Positions 9,650 to 18,042 of a DNA stretch of 64,000 bases are shown piece after piece; the first letter of the stretch is position 1; every line of letters starts with the position of its first letter. The notes below the pieces were generated by a model. It was not told where the DNA came from, made no database searches, and worked only from the letters and a program-made list of their open reading frames with translations. Source of the stretch: Phaeospirillum sp. GTDB taxonomy: Bacteria > Pseudomonadota > Alphaproteobacteria > Rhodospirillales > Magnetospirillaceae. The stretch is taken from contig JAUSFB010000030.1 in NCBI GenBank assembly GCA_030651575.1, positions 124,001 through 188,000 on the forward strand, read 5' to 3'. The position numbers and the translations under genes were made by a program.

Positions 9650-10189
9650 TCATTTCCCCAGCAGTGTCTTGAGCATACGTTCGAACCGCGCCCCGGCGAG
9701 GTGGACGTTGTCGAGGACGTTGAGGTCGAGTTCGCCGTCCAGTTCGGTATCCTCGTCCAGGCTTGCGCCCTTGTCGCCATAGCCCAGACGCTGGACGGTG
9801 CCGCGCAGGCGGTCGGACAAGAAAGTGGCGATGGCCTTGTAGAAACGGGCCGAGAAACCGATGTCGCTTTCCAGCCGAGCGGTCAGGGTGGCGCGGGGGA
9901 TGCGCAGCACCAGGCAGTCGCTTTCGGCGGTGATGGAAGCCGATGGCGGGCGGGAGTCCACCAGCGACATCTCGCCCATGATCTCGCCCGAGGACAGGGT
10001 CGCGACAGTGCCGATACCTTTCAGCGACACCGCCATCTTGCCGTCCAGCAGGATGAACATGGAATCGATGGCGCGGCCTTCCTCGATCAGCGCCTTGCCA
10101 GCCGGAACCCGATCGCGGCTTCCGGCGTGCGACAGCCATTCCACATCGTCGTCGCTGAGTTGCCCCAGAATGAACAGCACTTTGCGCAT
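9650..10189 (-). CDS. cyclic-nucleotide-binding domain protein of the export cluster
   Basis: 179 residues. Residues about 10-120 form a cNMP-binding (Crp-like) beta roll: VPAGKALIEEGRAIDSMFIL, LDGKMAVS, LSSGEIMGEMSLVDSRPPSA, where GEMSL...RPPSA matches the phosphate-binding cassette. The C-terminal 60 residues are a helix and an acidic tail with no DNA-binding helix-turn-helix, so it is not a Crp-type transcription factor. It is the last gene of the leftward exporter operon, 20 bases after the second ABC transporter, which itself has a related N-terminal domain. I infer a regulatory or assembly subunit of the exporter; ligand binding is not shown. Confidence 0.75.
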   Translation of the reverse strand: MRKVLFILGQLSDDDVEWLSHAGSRDRVPAGKALIEEGRAIDSMFILLDGKMAVSLKGIGTVATLSSGEIMGEMSLVDSRPPSASITAESDCLVLRIPRATLTARLESDIGFSARFYKAIATFLSDRLRGTVQRLGYGDKGASLDEDTELDGELDLNVLDNVHLAGARFERMLKTLLGK

Positions 10190-10209
10190 GGTCTTACTCC
10201 CCTCGTGTC

Positions 10210-13149
10210 TCAGGTGAGCTGGCGTCGGGCCAACTCGCAGAACATTCCATTCTTGGCCATCAACTCATCATAGGTTCCGGCCTCGGCGACGCGGCCCTCG
10301 TTCAGCACGTAGATGCGGTCGGAATCCTTCACCGTGCTGAGACGATGGGCGATGGCGATACGGGTGACCGACAGCTTGGACAGGCTTTCGGTGACGATGG
10401 CTTGGGTGCGGTTGTCGAGCGCGCTGGTGGCCTCGTCGAACAGCAACAACCTGGGCTTAGCCACCACTGCACGAGCGATCAGCATGCGCTGCACCTGCCC
10501 GCCCGACAATGCCGCCGAGCCCTCGGTCAACATGGTGTGCATGCCCATGGGCATGGCGCGGATGTCATCTTCCAGTCCGGCCATGCGGGCGGCTTCCCAG
10601 GCATCATCGACGGTGGCGTCGGCGGCGCCCTTGATGTTCTCGTAGATGGAACCGGGCATGACCCGGCCCGATTGCAGCACCACCCCGATCTGGCGCCGTA
10701 CCGCCTGGACATCCAGGGTGCGCAGGTCGTGGCCGTCGAGGAAAATGCCGCCCGCCTCGGGTCGTTCGAACCCCAGCAGCAGCTTCATCAGGGTCGACTT
10801 GCCGCACCCGGATGGCCCGACCAGGGCGATGAACTGTCCCGGGCGCACCTGGAGCGTCAGGCCGTTCAGCACCCTTGGGCTTTGACTGTCGTAGCGGAAG
10901 AACACGCTGTTGACCTCGATATCGCCGGTCAGACGACCGGGATCCTCCTTGGTGGCATCCACCTCGGGAATGGCCGACAGCAGCGGTTTGACGCGGTCGA
11001 TCATGGGCTTGACGTTGAAGCACTGAATCACCGCCCGCGAGACCTGGGTCAGCGAACCCATGAACATGGTGAAGGCGGAGACGAAGGCCAGGAACTGTCC
11101 GGTCTCCAGCTTGCTTCCCGCCGCCATGCTGACCACCAGGAACACCACAGCCAGCGAGATGATGTCCCAGCCGGCCATAAAAGTGGCGTGCAAATTGGCG
11201 ATGCGGCGGCTTTTGGCCGAGCGGGTGCGCAACTCGGCGAAATTCTTGCCCCACAGCACGAAGGCGCGGTCCTCGGCGCCGGCCATGCGCAGCTTCTGGA
11301 TGCTGGCGATCAGTTGCAGCACCAGACTGACAATATTACCGGACAGAGCTTCGCCCTCGAACAGGGTCTGGAGCTGCTTGGCTCCCACCCACACCGAAAC
11401 TCCCAACATCACCGCCAGCAGCAGCAGTGCCACCAGTGACGCCATGGGCTGATAGTAGAACAGCAGCCCGAAGCTGAAGATGGAGAACACCCCGGCCAGG
11501 AAGGACGACAGCACCAGTCCGGTCATGGCCTTGCGCACCGCCTCCACCGTCAGGGTGCGCTGGGCGAGGTCGCCGGTGGAATAGGCTGAGAAGAAGCTGG
11601 ACGGCAGCCGCAGCAACCGGTCGATCACCCCCGCCTGAAGCTGCCCGGCGATGCGGCCCTCGATGCGCAGCAAGGCAATATCGCCGGTGATCTTGAAGAT
11701 GGTGGTCGCCGCCGCCGCCATCACCAGGGCAAGGCCGACCTGGAGCAACTGGCTGGTGTGGTGGCCGGGAATGATGCTCTGAAACACCGAGGCGGTGGCA
11801 ATGGGCAGCATCATGCCCATGACGCCCCCCAGGGCTCCGGCCAGCAGCGCCACCACGATGTCGCGCTTCTGGTGCCTGAGGCCCAGCCGCAGCAGATCCA
11901 TGGCGCTGACCGGCCCATCGGGCAGCGGGGCGTAAAAACTCCAGGCCATGGGCGACAACGACTCGGCTTGGGCGACGCCGAGATCGTATTCCATGGCCTT
12001 GACCGGGTCATGGACGCGGTAGCCCCCCTTGGAGGTGGGAACCAGCGCCAGGGGCCGGTCGTCATCGCCGGCGAAGCCCACCAGCGGCCCCAGATCCTGG
12101 AGCCACCAGTCACCGCGCAAGGCCACCTGACGGGCGCGAATGCGGGCGGCCCGGGCCACCTCCTCCACATTCAGTGGGCGATCGTCGCCGCGCCGCCGGA
12201 TCAGTTGCGGCGACTGCTCGATGATGATGCCCAGCGGCTTGCAGGCGATGGCTATGGCCACCGCCAGGGCGCCGTCGGGGCTGTCTCCGCTCTGTCTTTC
12301 GGTGGTGACGCCCACCAGTCGTGCGAAACGGTTGAAAGTGGTTCCCAGGGCATCGGCGACCTTGCTGGCCCGCTTTTGCATCCGCCAGCCTTCCAGCTTG
12401 CGCTGGTTCTCCAGACTGAGCCCCAGGCAGCGCAGGAAGGCATCATGAAAGGCCTGGACGTGCAGCCACCAATTGGGGGCCATCACCAAGCCGGGACTGC
12501 CATAGCCGGTGACGTCCAGCCCTTCGACCGGGGCCAGCCATGTGTCGGGCGACAGCGCAATCATGGCGCGGCCTCCCGCAGCCATGTTGTCGATGCCCAT
12601 ATAACGGCCGCTGCCCGCCGTGATATGAGCCCAGACCACTCCCTTGTGGCCGCTGATTGCCGAGCCTTCGGCTGGCTGAGCTCTACCGGCGGGGGCCAGC
12701 GGCATGGTCAGGGATGAGCGCGGCGCGAAGTTACGCGACAGGCCGGCGCCGATTCCCTCGATCCAGCGATCCAGCAGCCAGGCCAGCGGCGTCTGCACCG
12801 TCGCCGATACCGGAGAGGCCCCCAGGATGGCGGGGTCGATGGTGACCACGCCCGCACCACGGCTGACCGCCAGCATCTCCACATCGGTGGGGGCGGACTC
12901 TCCCTGGCCCATGCCGATCATCACGCCCGGCCCGATCACCGAGTGCAGATGATGGCGGCGCCCCAGACGGCCCTCGCCGTCCTTCTCCACCGCGAAGACA
13001 TCGATGGTGCCGGTTTCCACCAGCCACAGCCGTCGATCCGGACTCAGCCGGATCACCTCGTTGGCGGGCAGAGCGTCGCGCACCCCCGCCGCCGCCAGGG
13101 CGGCCATGGCGTCTTGCCAGACAGAGCGTGACGGCGTGGCAACGTTCAC
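10210..13149 (-). CDS. NHLM-type ABC transporter 2 with N-terminal cNMP-like domain
   Basis: 979 residues. The N-terminal about 115 residues look like a cyclic-nucleotide-binding fold (VIRLSPDRRLWLVETGTIDVF, SVIGPGVMIGMG). A long linker region to about 420 follows, then a six-helix ABC exporter domain (about 430-720) and an ATPase with Walker A GPSGCGKST, signature LSGGQVQRMLIAR, Walker B LLLFDEATSALD and the switch His in AIAHRLSTV. No C39 peptidase is present. The architecture matches the second ABC protein of NHLM bacteriocin-export systems. It starts 4 bases after the peptidase-ABC stop and is followed by the cNMP protein. Presumably it works as a heteromer or in series with the peptidase ABC; this is family inference. 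Confidence 0.85.
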   Translation of the reverse strand: MNVATPSRSVWQDAMAALAAAGVRDALPANEVIRLSPDRRLWLVETGTIDVFAVEKDGEGRLGRRHHLHSVIGPGVMIGMGQGESAPTDVEMLAVSRGAGVVTIDPAILGASPVSATVQTPLAWLLDRWIEGIGAGLSRNFAPRSSLTMPLAPAGRAQPAEGSAISGHKGVVWAHITAGSGRYMGIDNMAAGGRAMIALSPDTWLAPVEGLDVTGYGSPGLVMAPNWWLHVQAFHDAFLRCLGLSLENQRKLEGWRMQKRASKVADALGTTFNRFARLVGVTTERQSGDSPDGALAVAIAIACKPLGIIIEQSPQLIRRRGDDRPLNVEEVARAARIRARQVALRGDWWLQDLGPLVGFAGDDDRPLALVPTSKGGYRVHDPVKAMEYDLGVAQAESLSPMAWSFYAPLPDGPVSAMDLLRLGLRHQKRDIVVALLAGALGGVMGMMLPIATASVFQSIIPGHHTSQLLQVGLALVMAAAATTIFKITGDIALLRIEGRIAGQLQAGVIDRLLRLPSSFFSAYSTGDLAQRTLTVEAVRKAMTGLVLSSFLAGVFSIFSFGLLFYYQPMASLVALLLLAVMLGVSVWVGAKQLQTLFEGEALSGNIVSLVLQLIASIQKLRMAGAEDRAFVLWGKNFAELRTRSAKSRRIANLHATFMAGWDIISLAVVFLVVSMAAGSKLETGQFLAFVSAFTMFMGSLTQVSRAVIQCFNVKPMIDRVKPLLSAIPEVDATKEDPGRLTGDIEVNSVFFRYDSQSPRVLNGLTLQVRPGQFIALVGPSGCGKSTLMKLLLGFERPEAGGIFLDGHDLRTLDVQAVRRQIGVVLQSGRVMPGSIYENIKGAADATVDDAWEAARMAGLEDDIRAMPMGMHTMLTEGSAALSGGQVQRMLIARAVVAKPRLLLFDEATSALDNRTQAIVTESLSKLSVTRIAIAHRLSTVKDSDRIYVLNEGRVAEAGTYDELMAKNGMFCELARRQLT

Positions 13150-13153
13150 TGCT

Positions 13154-15358
13154 TTAGCTCTCGATCAGGGTCTTGTAGGCGCCGTCGACCAGCTTCATCT
13201 GGTCATGGGTGCCGCGCTGGACGATGCGACCGCGATCCAGGACTAAAATCTCGTCGCAGTCGCGGATGGTGGATAAACGGTGGGCGATGATGATGCAGGT
13301 ACAGCCGCGTCGCCGCAAATTCTCCACCACCTCCAGTTCGGTGGCGGCATCTAGGGCGCTGGTCGCCTCGTCGAGGATCAGGATGGAGGGAAGCGCGGCG
13401 AGGGCGCGGGCGATTTCCACCCGCTGGCGCTGCCCACCGGAGAAGTTGCGACCGCCTTCCGATACATGAGAGTCGTAGCCCTTGGGCCGGGCGGCGATGA
13501 CATCGTGGATGGCTGCGTCCTTGGCGGCACGCACCAGCCGCTCATCGGGGACAGTCTCGTCCCACAGCGACAGATTGTCGCGGATATTGCCCTCGAACAG
13601 GGCGATATCCTGATCGACGATGGCCACCGAGGAGCGGAAGACGTCGCGGGGAATGGCCTGGGGCGATTTGCCGTCGAACAAGATCTCGCCCGACCATGGC
13701 TGATAAAGGCCAGACAACAGCTTTCCCACCGTCGATTTACCCGAGCCGGACCCCCCCACCAGGGCCAACCGCGATCCCGGTTCAAGGGTGATCGAGAAGC
13801 CCTCCACCAATGGAGGATCCAACGGAGAGAACCCAAACACCAGATCGCGCACCTCGATGCGCCCCGATAGACGGGTGTTTTCCGTCGGATGGATAGGTCC
13901 GGCCTCGCGGTCGAACTCGGCGTCGCGCTTGTGGCGCAGCACGTCGTCCAGGCGGTTGATGTTGCCCTCAGCCTCCTGGAGGCTGCCACCCAGCGAGACC
14001 AGGCTTTGGACCGGGGTCTGGAAGTTGACCATCAGCATCTGGAATGCGATCAGCATGCCTACCGACAGAGCGCCGTCCATCACTTCCATGCCACCCACCG
14101 TCAGAATTGCCGCCGAGCCGATGCCGCCGAGCAGCAGCGGCACCGTTGACAGGTACAGCCGGGCGCGGGCCAGTTCCTGCTCGGCAGTCACTACCTTGGC
14201 GTGATAGGCAGCGATGCGCGAGAAGAACAGCGATTCCATGCCGGCGGCCTTGAAGCTGTCGATGATGCCGATGTTCTGGGTGGTGATGCCGGTCAGCTTG
14301 CCACGGTCCAGCATCAGCTTTTGATTGGCATCCGACAGCCGCCGCGAGACCAGCCCCAGGGCGAACAGATTGCCGCAGGCGAAGACGATGCCCAGCAGGG
14401 TCAGCATCACCGAGTATTGCAACATCAGGCTGGCGAAAATCACCATGGTCAGCATGTTGAGAAAGGCCGTGGCCAGATCACCGGAGATCAACTGCGCCAC
14501 CCGGTCGTTCATCTGCACACGGGTGCCGATCTCGCCGCCAAAACGTTGGGAAAAGAACCCCACCGGCAGGCGCAATACATGCCACATAAACTTGGCGGAG
14601 CCCTCCACCGACAGCTTGGTTTGTAGTTTCAGCAGGTGTTCCTGCTGTATCCAGGTGATGACCATGCGCAGGGCCGCGGTGGCCACCATGGCCCCCAGCA
14701 GTGGCCACAGCCAGTCGGTCAGCTTCTGGATCAAATAGTAATCGATGAAGACCCGCGAGAAGGACGGCATCAGCAGCGATGGAATCGACAGGCCGAGACT
14801 GACCAGGATCACGTAGACCAGGGCGGTGCGAACCCCGGGCAAACGGGACTGGAGGCTGGCCAGCGCGCCGGGTTTTTCTCCGCCCTTGACAAAGTCAGGG
14901 CCTGCTTCAAAGGCCAGCGCCACCCCGGTGAAACTTTCATCGAACTCCATACTGGAGACCACGCGGGGTCCTGTTGCAGGATCGTTGAGGAAAACACAGC
15001 CCTCGCCAAAGCCCTCCACGACAATGAAGTGGTTGAAGTTCCAGAACACCACCAGCGGCAAGGGCAGCTTGTGCAGCCCCTCGGGCTCCATCTTGAACCC
15101 CTTGCCCTTCAGGCCGAAATTGCGCGCCGCCTTGACGATGTTGCTGGCCTTGGAGCCGTCACGAGTGACGCCGCAGGCATAGCGCAGATCCTCCAGCGGC
15201 ACGAAGCGGCCGTGATAGCCGAGAATCATGGCGAGACAGGCGGCGCCGCACTCCACCACCTCCATCTGGAGGACCGTGGGCGTGCGGACCCGATGGATCT
15301 CTTTCTTGCCCTTCAACCGACGCAGACATCGCAGAGCGGATGCAATCATCGCATTCAT
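13154..15358 (-). CDS. C39-peptidase ABC transporter (NHLM ABC1-type)
   Basis: 734 residues from the ATG at 15358, which overlaps the HlyD stop as ATGA. The N-terminal C39 peptidase (about 20-150) has oxyanion Gln31, nucleophile Cys37 (EVVECGAACLAMILGYHG), the catalytic His in NFNHFIVVEGF and Asp in FLNDPATGP. This domain cuts substrates after a Gly-Gly leader while exporting them. A transmembrane exporter domain (about 170-450) and an ATPase follow (GGSGSGKST, FSGGQRQRVEIARAL, ILILDEATSALD, IIAHRLST). The likely substrate is the Gly-Gly-leader repeat protein encoded divergently at 16854. All catalytic residues are present, so the enzyme should be active. Confidence 0.92.
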   Translation of the reverse strand: MNAMIASALRCLRRLKGKKEIHRVRTPTVLQMEVVECGAACLAMILGYHGRFVPLEDLRYACGVTRDGSKASNIVKAARNFGLKGKGFKMEPEGLHKLPLPLVVFWNFNHFIVVEGFGEGCVFLNDPATGPRVVSSMEFDESFTGVALAFEAGPDFVKGGEKPGALASLQSRLPGVRTALVYVILVSLGLSIPSLLMPSFSRVFIDYYLIQKLTDWLWPLLGAMVATAALRMVITWIQQEHLLKLQTKLSVEGSAKFMWHVLRLPVGFFSQRFGGEIGTRVQMNDRVAQLISGDLATAFLNMLTMVIFASLMLQYSVMLTLLGIVFACGNLFALGLVSRRLSDANQKLMLDRGKLTGITTQNIGIIDSFKAAGMESLFFSRIAAYHAKVVTAEQELARARLYLSTVPLLLGGIGSAAILTVGGMEVMDGALSVGMLIAFQMLMVNFQTPVQSLVSLGGSLQEAEGNINRLDDVLRHKRDAEFDREAGPIHPTENTRLSGRIEVRDLVFGFSPLDPPLVEGFSITLEPGSRLALVGGSGSGKSTVGKLLSGLYQPWSGEILFDGKSPQAIPRDVFRSSVAIVDQDIALFEGNIRDNLSLWDETVPDERLVRAAKDAAIHDVIAARPKGYDSHVSEGGRNFSGGQRQRVEIARALAALPSILILDEATSALDAATELEVVENLRRRGCTCIIIAHRLSTIRDCDEILVLDRGRIVQRGTHDQMKLVDGAYKTLIES

Positions 15359-16647
15359 CGATCCAAAAGCGCTTCCAGGGGAGGGATGGCCAGACTGATC
15401 AAATGGATCTGGCGTACGGTGATGGTGGAATCCGCCAGGGTGCTGGTGTTGACCTCTGCTTCGGGGCCACGGGACGACGACCACTTGAAGCCGGAGGGCG
15501 TGCCCGGATCTCGCTCCAGTTCCACCAGCACCTCGAACGGGGCACCGCCACCCGACAGGGAGGTGACCAGTTGCTGGTTCTTCAAGGTGCGCATCATGCC
15601 TTCGGAGGTAGAGGGAATTTCCGCCACGGACTTCACATGGCCCATGATGAAGCCGTATTCCTCGCGCTTGACCGTGCTGGGCGCGACCTGTACCGCCATC
15701 CCGGGACGGACCTTCTTGCCGTCGTTGGGATTGACGTAGACCACCGCAAGCAGATCTCCGCCTTTGGTCTGAATGATCCGTTCGTCGCGGGCGGGGAGCA
15801 GGCTGAACAGGGTCTTGCCCTTCTCGACCACCTCGCCCTGGTTGACCTTGAATTCGACGATGTCGCCGCTGTACGGGGTGATCACCGCCGATTGACGGGA
15901 CAGCTTTTCGTTCAGAGCCTCGATCTTGCGGGTGGAGGCGCCGATCAGCATCTCCTTGTCCAGCATCTCCCGCTCCTTCCCGATGGTCAGGGTGGTTTCG
16001 TCCCGCTCAACCTGTTTCAGCTCGTTGGCAACCTTTGACCGTGCTTCGATAGCACTGTTCAGCTCGATCTTGGTGTTGATGTAGCGGTTGCGGTCAATGA
16101 ATTCCTTGGCCAACAATCCGGCTTCGTTGCGCTCGCGTTCCTGTAGCCAGTGGATGCGATCCCCCAGATGCCGCAGAGATTCCTGGATATCCTTTTTCTT
16201 CTGAGCCAGCAGGGCTGTCTGGACCTTGCTGTCGCGGCCCTGGAATTCCACGACCTGGGTTCGCTGCCGGGTCAGTTCGGCCAGTTCCGCCTTGGCGGTC
16301 TCCAACTCCTGACGGACGTCGGCCTGCTCAAGATGGGCTACCACTTGACCGGCGCTCACCCGTTGGCCCGACCGCACCAGCAATTCCGTGATACGGCCAC
16401 CATGCTCGGACGACACCGTCAGCACACCACCGGGGCTGATGAGAATACCCTGGGCGGAAACCTTGACCGGCACGGTCGCAATCACGCTCCAGATCAGGGC
16501 GGTGATAATCAGCACCATCACCGCGCTCATCATCAGCCATGACAGCGGCGAGGTCACCCGCATGACTTGATCGAGTTGTTCCGGCGTGGAAAGACGCTCC
16601 AGGGCGACTTGTCGGAAGATGGCCTGATTACTTGCCATATTGCTCAT
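15355..16647 (-). CDS. HlyD-family periplasmic adaptor of the export cluster
   Basis: 430 residues. One transmembrane helix near residues 35-60 (WLMMSAVMVLIITALIWSVIA), a beta-barrel/lipoyl half (GGRITELLVRSGQRVSAGQVVAHLE), a long coiled-coil hairpin (about 115-260, rich in Glu/Lys/Gln/Leu) and a return lipoyl/barrel (GDIVEFKVNQGEVVEKGKTL). This is the membrane-fusion adaptor that links the inner-membrane transporters to the outer membrane. It is the first gene of the leftward operon and translationally coupled to the peptidase ABC. No TolC homologue is in the window, so a generic outer-membrane channel encoded elsewhere would be needed. A second ATG at 16638 is an alternative start. Confidence 0.88.
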   Translation of the reverse strand: MSNMASNQAIFRQVALERLSTPEQLDQVMRVTSPLSWLMMSAVMVLIITALIWSVIATVPVKVSAQGILISPGGVLTVSSEHGGRITELLVRSGQRVSAGQVVAHLEQADVRQELETAKAELAELTRQRTQVVEFQGRDSKVQTALLAQKKKDIQESLRHLGDRIHWLQERERNEAGLLAKEFIDRNRYINTKIELNSAIEARSKVANELKQVERDETTLTIGKEREMLDKEMLIGASTRKIEALNEKLSRQSAVITPYSGDIVEFKVNQGEVVEKGKTLFSLLPARDERIIQTKGGDLLAVVYVNPNDGKKVRPGMAVQVAPSTVKREEYGFIMGHVKSVAEIPSTSEGMMRTLKNQQLVTSLSGGGAPFEVLVELERDPGTPSGFKWSSSRGPEAEVNTSTLADSTITVRQIHLISLAIPPLEALLDR

Positions 16648-16853
16648 CCGCTAAGTTATCAAAAATTTAAGAAGATTCGGATTGTAACGAGATGTTCCGG
16701 TATGCAAGCATACTTACAGCTTACCCTAAATAGGGCAAGGCTCCATAAATTTAGTACTTGCTGATGTACCAGAATATGCTGCGGCGCATCATGGGCTTGG
16801 CGCGGAACAAACAGAATACGGCATTCACCTTACTTCAGTGGAAGGGCACGGTC
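16648..16853. promoter_or_regulatory. AT-rich divergent promoter region of the repeat-protein and exporter genes
   Basis: 206 bases between divergent genes, markedly AT-rich against its surroundings. It contains a perfect inverted repeat GTATGC-AA-GCATAC at 16700-16713 and an imperfect one centred near 16729 (CTTaCCCT-AAAT-AGGGcAAG, 16720-16739). Either could be an operator shared by both transcription units. GAAGGG at 16841-16846, 7 bases before the ATG at 16854, sets the start of the repeat protein. I could not place -35/-10 boxes with confidence. Confidence 0.5.
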
Positions 16854-17672
16854 ATGACGCAGAATTCGATCAAGACTTCTCTCGGCGAAGAAATTTCCGA
16901 CACCGATCTTGATCTGGTTGTTGGTGGTTCCGGCGATGTGGCCCAGGAGGCGCCGCCGATGGATGCCGCCAATTTCGTGGAAGCGCCGCCGCCGCCCACT
17001 GGAGCCCCACCGCCCGCTGGCGATATGGCCGGCTTCCAGCCGCCTCCGGGTGGCGACTCCAATATGGCTCCGCCGCCCGCCGGCTTCGCGCCGCCGCCCG
17101 CTGGCGATATGGCCGGCTTCCAGCCGCCTCCGGGTGGCGACCCCAACATGGCTCCGCCTCCCGCCGGCTTCGCGCAGCCGCCCGCTGGCGATATGGCCGG
17201 CTTCCAGCCGCCTCCGGGTGGCGATCCCAACATGGCACCGCCGCCCGCCGGCTTCGCGCCACCGCCCACTGGCGACATGGCCGGCTTCCAGCAGCCGCCT
17301 CCGGGTGGCGACCCCAATATGGCTCCGCCGCCCGCCGGCTTCGCGCCGCCGCCTAGTGGCGACATGGCCGGCTTCCAGCCGCCTCCGGGTGGCGACCCCA
17401 ACATGGCTCCGCCTCCCGCCGGCTTCGCGCCACCGCCCGCTGGCGATATGGCCGGCTTCCAGCCGCCCCCGGGTGGCGACCCCAACATGGCTCCGCCTCC
17501 CGCCGGCTTCGCGCCGCCGCCCGCTGGCGACATGGCCGGCTTCCAGCCGCCTCCGGGTGGCGATCCCAACATGGCACCGCCGCCCGCCGGCTTCGCGCCA
17601 CCGCCCGGTGGCGACATGGCCGGCTTCCAGCCGCCTCCGGATGGAGACCCCAACATGGCGCCAAAAGCTTAG
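16854..17672 (+). CDS. double-glycine-leader, proline-rich tandem-repeat secreted protein
   Basis: 272 residues from the ATG with a good ribosome site (an upstream in-frame start would add 32 residues without one). Residues 1-25 are a short leader, MTQNSIKTSLGEEISDTD then LDLVVGG, ending in the Gly24-Gly25 cleavage motif used by C39 peptidase transporters. The body (26-272) is low complexity. After a short spacer come eight repeats of about 28 residues with consensus GFAPPPAGDMAGFQ plus PPPGGDPNMAPPPA. It has no Cys, only a handful of Ser/Thr, two Met and two Phe per full repeat, and many Asp but almost no Lys/Arg, so the product is acidic. No modifying enzyme is adjacent. Predicted role: the exported substrate of the divergent HlyD/ABC cluster. 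Biological function unknown; adhesin, matrix, metal-binding or antagonistic peptide are all speculative. Confidence 0.85.
   Translation: MTQNSIKTSLGEEISDTDLDLVVGGSGDVAQEAPPMDAANFVEAPPPPTGAPPPAGDMAGFQPPPGGDSNMAPPPAGFAPPPAGDMAGFQPPPGGDPNMAPPPAGFAQPPAGDMAGFQPPPGGDPNMAPPPAGFAPPPTGDMAGFQQPPPGGDPNMAPPPAGFAPPPSGDMAGFQPPPGGDPNMAPPPAGFAPPPAGDMAGFQPPPGGDPNMAPPPAGFAPPPAGDMAGFQPPPGGDPNMAPPPAGFAPPPGGDMAGFQPPPDGDPNMAPKA
17001..17669 (+). repeat. eight tandem 84-bp coding repeats
   Basis: In-frame tandem repeats with an 84-base period. The first unit is 81 bases (one residue short), the fourth is 87 (an extra Gln codon), and the last ends in a variant MAPKA. Units differ mostly at silent positions (GAT/GAC, CCT/CCG, GCC/GCG) and at one variable residue (A/T/S/G before GDMAG), a pattern of expansion followed by drift. 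Confidence 0.95.
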
Positions 17673-17687
17673 ACAATCTCATGGATA

Positions 17688-17712
17688 CCTGCCGTGGATA
17701 CGCCACGGCAGG
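17688..17712 (+). terminator. 10-bp perfect hairpin after the repeat protein
   Basis: CCTGCCGTGG, 5-base loop ATACG, CCACGGCAGG, starting 15 bases after the stop codon. The stem is GC-rich and perfect but no T-run follows. It is a terminator or 3'-end stabiliser. A second hairpin (GCCCGCC/GGCGGGC, 17746-17769) lies 34 bases further on. Confidence 0.6.
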
Positions 17713-18042
17713 CCGGGTGGATGCCACGGGTTAGGCACGGCGATGGCCCGCCTCCTGTCATCGGCGGGCTCTGACCTCAGGCTGGATACATTTTTCGGGA
17801 ACAGGTCACCCAGAACTGATGGTTAAGTTCATCGAACAGGGTGTCGAGCGAGGCCCGCACGCGGTCGGCCGGATAGGCCGGATAACCGCCGTACGGCGCG
17901 TGCCGGAGCAACTGCTCCTCCGCGTCCAGCGGGTTGGGGCGAGAAGCTCGCGCCACCGGCAAGCGGCGGCTTGGTCCTGGAGCGTCTGGCCGCGAACGGC
18001 GGGTTTTCTGACGCGCCAGAGGTTCTCTCTTTTGCGTAGAAA
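17713..18042. other. intergenic region between repeat protein and tRNA-Leu
   Basis: About 330 bases. It holds the second hairpin at 17746-17769 (7-bp stem, 10-base loop). A reverse-strand frame ending at 17777 reads NPLDAEEQLLRHAPYGGYPA and then DRVRASLDTLFDELNHQFW, which looks protein-like but has no good start codon or ribosome site. It may be the remnant of a gene interrupted near the tRNA. I do not call it as a CDS. Confidence 0.35.

Noticed and set aside
16835-17656. Long reverse-strand Gly/Pro/Trp-rich frame over the repeat gene
   Set aside because: It is the mirror of the 84-bp coding repeats; it has no leader, no ribosome site and no family, while the forward frame has a Gly-Gly leader and a matching exporter.
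16854-17672. Lanthipeptide or thiopeptide precursor interpretation of the repeat protein
   Set aside because: The mature part has no Cys and only a few Ser/Thr, and no LanM, YcaO or radical SAM gene is nearby, so these classes do not fit.
17777-17962. Reverse ORF between the repeat protein and tRNA-Leu
   Set aside because: Only a TTG start, no ribosome site and no family; kept as a possible gene remnant in the intergenic note rather than a CDS.
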